Shown one piece after another: positions 1 to 7,866 of a stretch of DNA of 62,000 nt. Source of the stretch: Zygnema cylindricum. Lineage: Eukaryota > Streptophyta > Zygnematophyceae > Zygnematales > Zygnemataceae. The number at the start of each line of letters is the position of its first letter. Within the stretch, counting starts at the first letter, position 1. The position numbers were made by a program, and so were the translations under genes. The notes beneath the pieces were generated by a model. That model made no database searches. It was not told the DNA's origin and saw only the letters and a program-made list of their open reading frames with translations. The DNA is taken from NCBI GenBank assembly GCA_037447655.1, contig JBBHKE010000190.1:559559-621558 (forward strand). Reading direction: 5' to 3'.

Positions 1-573
1 AGGAGCCTTAAGGATACTGGCTTACAGTAGAGAGGTGCACCGAGGTCCAGTACGGTGCAGTGTTTTGCGGTTTCACTTTGGCGTTTTGTGACGTGGCATG
101 ACCTGGAGCCACGTGGAGAGATGACATTCGGTCATAGGAATTCCGAGGAACGTACGGACGAGTGAAAAGCGGACACGCGTCCACTTAATAGCCTTGTCGT
201 ACATAGGCCGTACAAAAGGTACATCGGCAGTAGTACTTTTGTGTACGATACAGTAATCTGATTGGTCCGTACTTCAGTAGCTAAAAAGTTATTAGAGAGA
301 ATCAGGACTTAGAAAATTTTGGTAGGTAGTCACCTCTCCCTTTGAGAGTTTGTACAAATTGGCATTTTTACTGCCTCATAACTTATCGGTTGGTTGGCCG
401 ATTTCAGTGATTCTTTTTGCTACGGACTCAGGGGAGTCCAGGCTGCACAGGGGTGCAGTTAAATTGTCAGTTTGCCTTCTTGGGCAGCAGTGGTCGTGGC
501 TTAAAGTGGGTTAGTTAAATACTAACTAGAGGCTTCCTGTATTCTGTAGTCCATTGGAGGACACAGAATTGCA
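1..573 (+). repeat. 3' part of a copia LTR (G family), cut by the window start
   Basis: From about base 70 to 573 this matches, in + orientation, the LTRs of element G (13272-14306 and 18670-19701, which lie on the - strand). Shared parts are the G-box region near 105-118, the GTAC cluster at 196-280, the CTCTC/GAGAG repeat at 334-348, the hairpin at 424-439, and the terminal 20 nt beginning ATGGAGGACACAG. It ends with the canonical CA at 573. No primer-binding site follows, so 573 is the outer end of a 3' or solo LTR, not the start of an internal region. The first ~69 bases do not align clearly with the family LTR. Directly after it lies - strand copia B sequence, so this LTR sits inside B's RNase H region. 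Confidence 0.8.
196..280 (+). promoter_or_regulatory. GTAC cluster with ATTGG box in the LTR
   Basis: Seven GTAC cores are packed into about 85 bp, followed by GATTGG (inverted CCAAT) and a further CCGTACTTCAGTA. The same arrangement recurs in the other copia LTRs of the window. GTAC is the core bound by plant SBP-box factors and copper-response regulators. That link is an inference from motif knowledge only. Confidence 0.5.
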
Positions 574-1760
574 ACATACCAAGAAGTACATCTTCTCATA
601 GGCGCATCCCCATAAAGACATCACTCCAAGTAGTGATGTCAGTGTGCTTCCCTCCCAAATGCAACCATAAATCCCTTGTTCCCTCCAGATACCACATGAC
701 TCTCTTGGCAGCCTCCCAATCTCTCTTCTTAGGGTCATTTAGACTCCTACTAAAGACTCCAATTGTTGCTGCTATGTCCGGTCTAGTACAGTTCATAAAG
801 CAAATTAAAATTCCTACAATCTGTCTATAAGGAACAGACTTCATAAACTGTCTCTCTTCTGGACTCATGTGATTATCTAAGATCATTACTTCGCCATCTA
901 CACTCCCATCACTTACTTTCTTTAGATCCATAGGAGTGGTACAACTGTTTGCCTTTTCCATCTGGAATTTCTCAAACATATTCCCTATAACTTCTTTTTG
1001 AGTGAGATTGATAATCTTTTTCCCCCTATTTCTTTCAATTTGAATTACCAAGATGTATCTTGCGTCCCCTAAATCCTTCATTTCAATTCTGCTTCTAAAA
1101 TCTTCCTTTAACTTATTGATCTTTTCCATAAACTTACTTAACACCAACAAATCATCCACATAACTTGCAATAGAGATAACACCATTCTCATCCTCAAACA
1201 TATAAATAGAATGGTTAGAGTTGATCTGGATTTATCCCCGAGCGGTGAGAAAATCATCTAGTTTTCTGTTCCATTGCCGAGGAGCCTGGTTATGTCCATA
1301 TAAGGACTTTATGAGTCGGTTCACTTTGCTCTACTCTCCTTCCTCTAAGAATCCCTCTGGTTGCCGCATGAAGATTTCTTCCTCTAGTTCACCATTGAGG
1401 AAGGCGGTCTCGATGTCCATCTGGTGTATTTCCATTTCTTCTGCTGCCGCTAGACTGAGGAGAATCCTTACCGATGGGAACCGAACCACCGGAGCAAAAG
1501 TCTCTTCATAATCTATCATTTCTTTTTGGGTGAACCCCTTTGCTAGCAGCCAAACCTTATATCTCTCAATAATATTATTTGGGTTTAGTTTCAGTTTAAA
1601 TACCCATTTGCACCAAATCGGATTTTTGTCCGGAGAACAATCCACTACCTCCCAAGTATTTGCTTTCATGATAGAGGCCATCTCATTATTTATGGCTCTA
1701 ACCCATTTGTCTTTCTTCAGACTCTCTATTGCCTTCGAGTGTGACTGGGGCTTATCAGGA
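574..1760 (-). pseudogene. Copia B reverse transcriptase and start of RNase H (broken)
   Basis: The minus-strand fragments read as copia RT. Around 1690-1330 are the conserved KWVFKLKLNPN, ERYK, FTQKE, YEETFAPVVRFPSVRILLSLAAAE and HQMDIETAFLNGELEEE blocks. The catalytic YVDDLLVLSK motif lies near 1165-1130, then EMKDLGDARYI, the PYRQIVG..MNCTRPDIAA block, and the beginning of RNase H (TDITTWSD) near 640. The frame is lost near 1200-1330 and again at about 615, where AS-YGD should follow. The YVDD aspartates are intact, so RT was disabled by frame damage rather than by active-site change. It ends at the junction with the + strand LTR at 573/574. Confidence 0.9.
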
Positions 1761-3000
1761 TGAGATAGCTTAGCTACCTTGTGGGCGCCATGTTTTATTT
1801 GTAGTCTTTTGTTGCTTCTTCGACCTCCCTCAAACTCCGAAGTTGGAATAGACCGAAGTCTCAGATTCCTCCTAACCGTCTCCTCTGCTCCCCTATCCAT
1901 GGAAGTAGGTTCTGGCTCCTCCTCCTCTGACTCCTCAAGGTGTATAGTATTGTGGGGAGATTTCGGTATATCTCCACTATCTTGGATCTCTCCTGAATCC
2001 GCAATCACTTTTTCACTGAGGTCCGTTTAGGGAAAGTTCGAGTCTTCCTCACTCTCGGACTCAAAACTGATCCTTATCTTCTTAGTATATTTGAAGGGGT
2101 CAAATGACTTTCCTTTGTCCATGACAACTAGATGCTTTACCAAAATGATATCTTCCTTTCTTATATCATAGATTCTATATCCCTTGACATCCTCATCTTA
2201 TCATACAAAGTATCCTGGTTTCTCTTTTGCATCTAGATTCTTAATATTCCTATCCGTATCAAGACTGTAAACTTGACTACCGAATACTTTAAGGTGGGAG
2301 ACATCCGGTTTCCTCCCAACCCATCTCTCTTAAGGTGTTATTCCTTTCACGGCTGAGGTAAGGACTCTATGTTTAATGTTGTTAGTATGGTTCATGGCTT
2401 CTGCCCAAAACCACTTTCCTACCTTTTTGTCAGCCAACATACTACATACACTATCCCGTTTTACCTCTCAGCTACCACATTCTGTTATGGATTATACGGT
2501 AAAGTTTTTTGATGCTGAACTCCCTCATCCCTCAAGTATTCCTCAAACTGGTTATAGGTATATTCTCCTCCATTATCACTCCTTATCCTTTTAATGGGGG
2601 TTTCGTGCAACTTCTCACTCCATGCTTTATATTCTTTAAAGTGAGTTGGTGATTCAGACTTTGTTTTTAGGTAGTAGACTCTAACGTATCTAAGCCAATC
2701 ATCAGTGATTGCTATCATATACCTCTTCCCTCTGACCGAAGGTACTTTTGCTGCTCCCCATATATGTGTGTGGACCGGATCTAGTACTTTCTCACCTTTA
2801 TATGTGGCTGTTTTGGGAAAGGTAGTCTGTGAGCCTTACCTTGGGCACAGCCACTGCAACCATCCACTATTTCATTATCCACAAAATGAATGCCTTCTAC
2901 TACACCCAGTTTCTTCATTTCCCTCAACCAATCAAAGTGCATACGCCCCAGCCGCTTATGTCAAATCATCAAGTTTGGGACACCAACATAGTAAGCATTC
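1761..3000 (-). pseudogene. Copia B integrase (broken)
   Basis: Minus-strand fragments carry the copia integrase core. ITDDW..Y..VYYLKTKSE and YKAWSEKLHETPIKRIRSDNGGEYT (second catalytic Asp) are read from about 2718 down, with the EGGRRS/KRLQ linker and SHPDKPQS near 1850-1740. The third catalytic residue, the Glu of the NPEQNG motif, has become a stop codon near 2487, so the DD35E triad is incomplete. There are several further stops between 2484 and 2009. Upstream of the core is the CSGCAQGK-like zinc-binding end near 2830-2860. It cannot encode an active integrase. Confidence 0.85.
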
Positions 3001-3368
3001 TTCTTTTCATTACTCAGGTTAAGCCTAAACATTCGTTGGCTACCCTTATCTGCAGTGAAGTAGAATTCATCCCCATAATTAGCTGTAAAGACTCCCTTTC
3101 TCGTGAACGTATCAAACTCCTTATCATCTAGTACAGAAGTAGAGACAAGACTTCTGCTTAGCTGAGGAATATAAAGTATATCTGAGAAAGTAAATATGGA
3201 AGTCTTACCCGTTACTACGACTTTCAGATCTACTGATCCAACTAGATCTGTAGTAACTATCTCCCATCCCCGTTATCTATCTCTATATGGGAATCTTTCT
3301 TAGCTTGGTAAAGAGCTGACACTCACGACACATATGCATGGATGCACCTGAAACGATGATCCATCGTT
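3001..3368 (-). pseudogene. Copia B protease / GAG-pre-integrase start (broken)
   Basis: This is homologous to the protease regions of G (17280-17560) and D (40085-40449). The sequence corresponding to D-S-G-A-S-M-H-M lies at about 3333-3356, but its first codon reads Val instead of the catalytic Asp (GAT to GTT), which would abolish aspartic protease activity. Element A inserted just upstream on the sense strand (3369-7866), so the protease N-terminus and the end of gag are now 4.5 kb away at 7872 onwards. Confidence 0.85.
3364..3368. repeat. Target site duplication of element A, left copy (TCGTT)
   Basis: TCGTT precedes the LTR start TGTTGATATTTGG. The right copy at 7867-7871 is TCTTT (4 of 5 match). 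Removing element A plus one copy restores a sequence matching the intact protease region of element G (CCATCCTTCCTGTGG there), which confirms both element ends. Confidence 0.85.
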
Positions 3369-3551
3369 TGTTGATATTTGGGTATTTTCTAGGTCTTTAT
3401 TAGATAGAAAAGAGTAGAGGCAGTCTGCCCCTGACTCCCTTCTCCAAGCCCCCACACTTGTCGTAGTCACTGAAGGCTGGAGAGGGAGCTAGAGCCATGG
3501 CTGCCTAAGCTCTCCAGAGAGACAGGAATAGATAATATAGGTATGTTTACC

Positions 3552-3650
3552 AAAATGGTATTTGACGGACCCAGGAATTGATCCTGGTACCTACCGTCGG
3601 TGAACCGTCCCGTAGACGTTAGCTTTGTCCATTTAGTCTAGGACTAGTGC
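3552..3650 (-). ncRNA. Antisense tRNA-like Pol III unit in LTR A (5' copy)
   Basis: Read on the minus strand: ACTAAATGGACAAAGC (A-box-like D-arm), then a T-arm CCAGG-ATCAATT-CCTGG with a perfect 5-bp stem and 7-nt loop, then GTCCGTC, and TTTT at 3555-3552. This is the order of a tRNA-type Pol III gene (A box, B box, T-run terminator). No acceptor stem closes properly, so it is tRNA-derived rather than a working tRNA. Expression is inferred, not shown. Confidence 0.5.
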
Positions 3651-3961
3651 TACTACATATAGGGTTTGATAGATATTTATATAGTTACAGGTAGGGAATT
3701 CCATTTAACTAGATTACGGTATTCAGGGCATAGAAACAGTTGTACTTTTAGCACCGGACGAAATAAATAGTACGGACATTTATTTCGACGGTCCGTTTTA
3801 GTTACGATGTAAATCGGACGGCCGTGGTAAGCGCCGACATCGCGGAAAGGAAAACTTGGCAGTTTGCAGACGCCGCCACTCCGGATGACACGTGATTACG
3901 AAATTTCCAGAACGGCATAAAACAAATTCGAGAGTGACAAATGTCGCACTATGGCGACATC

Positions 3962-4214
3962 GTACAATGTACGTACAGAAAGTACTCCGGCACTTGTACT
4001 TTCTTGTACGGTACCGTTTTCTGACGCGGCATGACCTGGCGCCACGTGGAAAGATAAGATTTGGAGGCAGGAATTCCGGAGAATACAAGAACGAATCCGG
4101 ATAGGACATTTGTTGACTTATTAGCCATGTCGTACGATGTCCGTACAAAAGGTACACCGACATTTGTACCTTTATGTACTATACAGTAATGTGATTGGTC
4201 CGTACCTCAGTACT
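3962..4214 (+). promoter_or_regulatory. Double GTAC cluster, G-box and ATTGG box in LTR A
   Basis: Counted by eye there are seven GTAC cores in 3962-4014 and seven more in 4132-4214, far above the chance rate of one per 256 bp. One reads TCCGTACAA (at about 4149), the published SBP-box consensus TNCGTACAA. Between the clusters lies CCACGTGG, a G-box. GATTGG follows near 4193. The TATA box is about 75 bp downstream of the second cluster, so this is the likely enhancer of the element. Confidence 0.55.
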
Positions 4215-4266
4215 AGAGGGTTTAGAGAGGGGTTTAGGACTTAGAATATTTCTGGTAGGTAGCTGC

Positions 4267-4294
4267 CTCTCCCAGAGAGCACCTTGTATAAATG
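4267..4294 (+). promoter_or_regulatory. Core promoter of LTR A: CTCTC-CCA-GAGAG repeat and TATAAATG
   Basis: The TATA box TATAAATG lies at 4287-4294. It is preceded 7 nt upstream by the inverted repeat CTCTC (4267-4271) / GAGAG (4275-4279), which recurs before the TATA region of most LTRs here. Transcription would start about 25-30 nt downstream, so R begins near 4315-4320. The same promoter in the 3' LTR has its TATA at 7491-7498. Confidence 0.6.
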
Positions 4295-4357
4295 GCAAAC
4301 TTTGGCCAGCCATAACTATCAATTCAGTTGACCAAATTCAGTGACTCTTTTTGCTGC

Positions 4358-4373
4358 GGACTCAGGGGAGTCC
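4358..4373 (+). other. Conserved leader hairpin GGACTC-AGGG-GAGTCC
   Basis: This is a perfect 6-bp stem with a 4-nt loop, about 65 nt downstream of the TATA box, hence in the predicted 5' leader of the transcript. Equivalent hairpins occur at 424-439, 13406-13421 (-), 38829-38842, 45431-45444, 50745-50758 and, with a compensating stem change, at 9122-9137 (-). The role is unknown; packaging, dimerisation or 3' end formation are possible. Confidence 0.55.
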
Positions 4374-4642
4374 AAGCTACACAGGGGAGTAGTCGGTCAG
4401 AGTTTTTGCCTGCCTGGGTGGCTGCATTTCTAAGGAAAAGTCAAAGTGGGTGAATGTGTCCAAATCACATATTCCAACTTTGCATTCTGTGGTGAAACTG
4501 AGCACACAGAAAGTCTTATTTCACAGGGGTGAAGCTACCATGGGGTTCTAATTGTCAAGGGGTCAATCATTTGGGTTTATATAAACTTGGAGTCGGCACT
4601 ATCTAGATTAGCTTCCTTTGGACCTGCGAATTCTGTGTGGCA

Positions 4643-6529
4643 ATGGAGCCCATAGAATTTCAGGTTATGGGCCCACCATCTAGGGTGCCTATGTTCGATG
4701 GAACAGACTTCACTTATTGGGAGTTTACGATGGAGGGGTTGCTTTTCGAGAAGCACTTGTGGGGAATTGTTTCGGGACAAGTGAGGTGTCCGCCACCGGG
4801 CTTTGGAGGAGCTCACTATGGAGTATCATCTGGGGCTGCCCAGAAAACCAATCGGAGTTCAGATGCAACGGAAGGTGAAGGGAAAATCATTACCGTGGAA
4901 GGGGAAATAGGGGAGAAGGATAAAGGGACACCTATGGTGAGGGGAGCTAGGCTCTCGGCTACGGTTCCACTTGTGGGGGTTATAACTGAACCAAAAACTG
5001 AAGAAAATGATAGAAAAATTTGGGAATATAAAAACACTTTAGCAAAACATCTCATACTTAGATATGTGTCTAAGTCTATAGCTATCACTCTTTTAAATCT
5101 AACCAAGTCGTCGGAAATTTGGGACACACTAACTCAGATTTACAAGAGTGAGACTATACAGAGGCAGCAGTTAGTAAAACAGGAAATAGACGCCTATGTT
5201 TATAAAGGCGGTAGCATGATAGAGTTTTGCAATGATATTGCTGCGTTATATGTTGAGCTTGCTAGTGCGGGATATGTAGAATCTGAGGAGAGAAAGATTA
5301 ATACACTAATCATAAAGCTTCCATATGAGTACGAAGACATCATTTACCGTATGCAGGGAATGGATGTCTCCTCATGGACTTGGAGCATTACCATGGGGAT
5401 AATTCTTGTGAGGGAAAGCACCTTGGAGCTTCGTAGGGGAAGTGAGAGGGTGACTGCATTTACAGCTGGTGGTGACAGGCGGAAGCATGATGTGAGGAAT
5501 GGCGGTGACGAGCGGAAGCGTGATGAAAGGAAGAAAGACAAAGGAAAACCTTATCGAAACCTTGGTGGAAAGAGAGGGAGAGGAAAAGAAAGGGGAACTT
5601 TGAAACAAAGGGTTTGCTTCGCTTGTAGGAAACCGGGTCACTATATGGAGGAGTGTCCTCGTTTGGAAGAACTTAGAAGTTGGAGTGTGAATGACGAGGA
5701 AGAAGGGGAAGAGGAGAAAGAGGATGAAGAAATTTTGGAGCTTCTTCACATCGGTAGAATGGAGAAGAGAGAAAAGTACAAGGAAATTCCACAAAGACAA
5801 CAGTGTGCCTTTGGAGGTATTAGAGAAGTAAAGGGAAGGGAGGTACTTGAGGGAGTTAGACATGATGTGGATGCCAAGGAGTGTAGAAAGTATGACTTAG
5901 AAATGAGTAAGTCGGATCTAGGATCAATTATTGAAAAAGGGAAAAATAAAAATAATGAGGAGAATTTTATAGATATTTTGGAAAAAGAAAACTGGTCGGA
6001 AAAGGAGACTTCAACGGATTCCGAGGAAAGGGGAGAAGTGAAACAAGGAGTTTTAAAGGAAGAAGAGGAATATTTAATGAAAGGTTTAGGGGAGGAGAAA
6101 TATTTGTTGGGAATAAATTTAGAAAGTGAGAGTGGAAAGAAATCCATGGGAGAGAGCGAGGAAAGTTCATGTTTTGGGGGTAATGGGTTTGACATCACTA
6201 AAGGGAGTGATGACATTTATGAAGGTGTGCCTGTAAAAGGGTTAGCCTCAAGATGTGTGTTGCAGATTGGAGATGGGGCTGGCTGTTTGAATTGGAAAAG
6301 GGAAATCGGATTTAGTGTGGATGGAAAAGAGATGAGGTGGATAAAATCTTCGCTCGGATTTATGATAAGTGGGATGCTAAATGAAATGTGTGATGCAATT
6401 ATTATTTCATTTCATCTAATGCATTGTTTTAAATACGAGAGCATATTTCATAAGTTATATAAAAGGAAAAAGAAAAGAAAAAGGAAAAAGGGGAGGGAGT
6501 GTTTTGTTTATTTTGTTTGTCATAGTTGA
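4643..6529 (+). CDS. Gag-like protein with fused RT/RNase H remnants (element A), intact ORF
   Basis: This is the only long intact reading frame in the window, about 628 codons. I start it at the ATG at 4643, inside the LTR 20 nt before its end; an upstream in-frame GTG at 4637 is not needed. Residues ~8-75 are the copia gag N-terminus (VMGPPSRVP, YWEFTMEGLLFEKHLWGIVSG). A central gag domain follows to ~residue 270. A basic stretch leads to a CX2CX4HX4C zinc knuckle (CFACRKPGHYMEEC) near residue 330. After QCAFGG, where protease should begin, protease, integrase and most of RT are missing. The tail is very charged and keeps faint in-frame relics: GLGEEKYLLGI (RT KDLGEAKYILGI), FDITKGSDD..LQIGDGAGC and RWIKSSLGF (RNase H). 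It probably forms the particle shell and packages RNA. Enzymes must come in trans. Confidence 0.85.
   Translation: MEPIEFQVMGPPSRVPMFDGTDFTYWEFTMEGLLFEKHLWGIVSGQVRCPPPGFGGAHYGVSSGAAQKTNRSSDATEGEGKIITVEGEIGEKDKGTPMVRGARLSATVPLVGVITEPKTEENDRKIWEYKNTLAKHLILRYVSKSIAITLLNLTKSSEIWDTLTQIYKSETIQRQQLVKQEIDAYVYKGGSMIEFCNDIAALYVELASAGYVESEERKINTLIIKLPYEYEDIIYRMQGMDVSSWTWSITMGIILVRESTLELRRGSERVTAFTAGGDRRKHDVRNGGDERKRDERKKDKGKPYRNLGGKRGRGKERGTLKQRVCFACRKPGHYMEECPRLEELRSWSVNDEEEGEEEKEDEEILELLHIGRMEKREKYKEIPQRQQCAFGGIREVKGREVLEGVRHDVDAKECRKYDLEMSKSDLGSIIEKGKNKNNEENFIDILEKENWSEKETSTDSEERGEVKQGVLKEEEEYLMKGLGEEKYLLGINLESESGKKSMGESEESSCFGGNGFDITKGSDDIYEGVPVKGLASRCVLQIGDGAGCLNWKREIGFSVDGKEMRWIKSSLGFMISGMLNEMCDAIIISFHLMHCFKYESIFHKLYKRKKKRKRKKGRECFVYFVCHS
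4663..4678 (+). other. Primer-binding site of element A (half-tRNA type, initiator tRNA-Met)
   Basis: GGTTATGGGCCCACCA follows the LTR end directly. Its complement matches 16 nt of the anticodon arm of plant initiator tRNA-Met as I recall it (UGGUGGGCCCAUAACC), not the tRNA 3' end. Drosophila copia uses the same kind of internal site with a cleaved tRNA half as primer. The site is also translated, as the VMGPP codons of gag. Confidence 0.75.
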
Positions 6530-6544
6530 AAGGAAGTAGACTAA

Positions 6545-6557
6545 AAAATAAGGGGAG
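6545..6557 (+). other. Polypurine tract of element A
   Basis: AAAAATAAGGGGAG abuts the 3' LTR start TGTTGATATT. The same (A)nTAAGGGGAG form precedes the 3' LTRs of D (43325-43337) and E, as expected for the second-strand primer. Confidence 0.8.
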
Positions 6558-7866
6558 TGTTGATATTTGGGTATTTTCTAGTTCTTTATTAGATAGAAAA
6601 GAGTAGAGGCAGTCTGCCCCTGACTCCCTTCTCCAAGCCCCCACACTTGTCGTAGTCACTGAAGGCTGGAGAGGGAGCTAGAGCCATGGCTGCCTAAGCT
6701 CTCCAGAGAGACAGGAATAGATAATATAGGTATGTTTACCAAAATGGTATTTGACGGACCCATGAATTGATCCTGGTACCTACCGTCGGTGAACCGTCCC
6801 GTAGACGTTAGCTTTGTCCATTTAGTCTAGGACTAGTGCTAGTACATATAGGGTTTGATAGATATTTATATAGTTACAGGTAGGGAATTCCATTTAACTA
6901 GATTACGGTATTCAGGGCATAGAAACAGTTGTACTTTTAGCACCGGACGAAATAAATAGTACGGACATTTATTTCGACGGTCCGTTTTAGTTACGATGTA
7001 AATCGGACGGCCGTGGTAAGCGCCGACATCGCGGAAAGGAAAATTTGGCAGTTTGCAGACGCCGCCACTCCGGATGACACGTGGCAACATCGTACGCGAT
7101 TACGAAATTTCCGGAACGGCATAAAACAAATCCGGGAGTGACAAATGTCGCACTATGGCGACATCGTACAATGTACGTACAGAAAGTACTCCGACACTTG
7201 TACTTTCTTGTACGGTACCGTTTTCTGACGCGGCATGACCTGGCGCCACGTGGAAAGATAAGATTTGGAGGCAGGAATTCCGGAGAATACAAGAACGAAT
7301 CCGGATAGGACATTTGTTGACTTATTAGCCATGTCGTACGATGTCCGTACAAAAGGTACACCGGCATTTGTACCTTTATGTACTATACAGTAATGTGATT
7401 GGTCCGTACCTCAGTACTAGAGGGTTTAGAGAGGGGTTTAGGACTTAGAATATTTCTGGTAGGTAGCTGCCTCTCCCAGAGAGCACCTTGTATAAATGGC
7501 AAACTTTGGCCAGCCATAACTATCAATTCAGTTGACCAAATTCAGTGACTCTTTTTGCTGCGGACTCAGGGGAGTCCAAGCTACACAGGGGTGTAGTCGG
7601 TCAGAGTTTTTGCCTGCCTGGGTGGGTGCATTTCTAAGGGAAAGTCAAAGTGGGTGAATGTGTCCAAATCACATATTCTAACTTTGCATTCTGTGGTGGA
7701 ACTGAGCACACAGAAAGTCTTATTTCACAGGGGTGAAGCTACCATGGGGTTTTAATTGTCAAGGGGTCAATCATTTGGGTTTATATAAACTTGGAGTCGG
7801 CACTATCTAGATTAGCTTCCTTTGGACCTGCGAATTCTGTGTGGCAATGGAGCCCATAGAATTTCA
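6558..7866 (+). repeat. 3' LTR of element A
   Basis: 1309 bp, about 99% like the 5' LTR by eye, and carrying 15 bp near 7083-7098 that the 5' copy lacks. It ends CATAGAATTTCA at 7866, followed by the target duplication and B gag/protease sequence. It carries the same promoter (TATA at 7491) and its own ATG at 7847, which now reads out into flanking DNA. Confidence 0.93.
6741..6839 (-). ncRNA. Antisense tRNA-like Pol III unit in LTR A (3' copy)
   Basis: Same block as 3552-3650, on the minus strand: A-box-like ACTAAATGGACAAAGC, B-box/T-arm region with one base changed (CATGAATTGATCCTGG on the + strand, which breaks one stem pair), and TTTT at 6744-6741. From this copy a Pol III transcript would run antisense toward the element's own 3' end. 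Confidence 0.45.

Larger units (their letters stand above)
3369..4662 (+). repeat. 5' LTR of element A
   Basis: Begins TGTTGATATTTGGGTATTTT and ends CATAGAATTTCA. Compared with the 3' LTR (6558-7866) it lacks 15 bp near 3890. It contains, in order: the hairpin with ACTTGTCGTAGTCACTGAAG near 3455-3480, the antisense tRNA-like unit (3552-3650), two GTAC clusters (3962-4014 and 4132-4214), a G-box CCACGTGG near 4043, TATAAATG at 4287, the leader hairpin at 4358-4373, and the gag ATG at 4643. Confidence 0.93.
3369..7866 (+). mobile_element. Element A: non-autonomous copia-type element with intact gag-like ORF
   Basis: This is a complete element of 4.5 kb with LTRs of 1294 and 1309 bp, TG...CA ends, a half-tRNA primer site, a polypurine tract and a 5-bp target duplication with one mismatch. 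By eye the two LTRs differ by about 15 substitutions and one 15-bp indel, so they are about 99% alike and the insertion is young compared with its surroundings. It encodes gag plus short in-frame remnants of RT and RNase H. Protease and integrase are absent. It must borrow its enzymes from an autonomous relative. Confidence 0.93.

Noticed and set aside
554-573. Start of a + strand gag at the window's left
   Set aside because: ATGGAGGACACAG... is part of the LTR end in these families. The primer site and gag body do not follow, so no gag begins here.
3455-3500. Hammerhead ribozyme (retrozyme) in the LTR hairpin
   Set aside because: The hairpin lacks the CUGAUGA and GAAA core elements of hammerhead ribozymes.
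4637-4642. GTG upstream of the ATG as start of the element A ORF
   Set aside because: GTG initiation is not expected in a plant nuclear gene, and the ATG at 4643 is shared by the other families.
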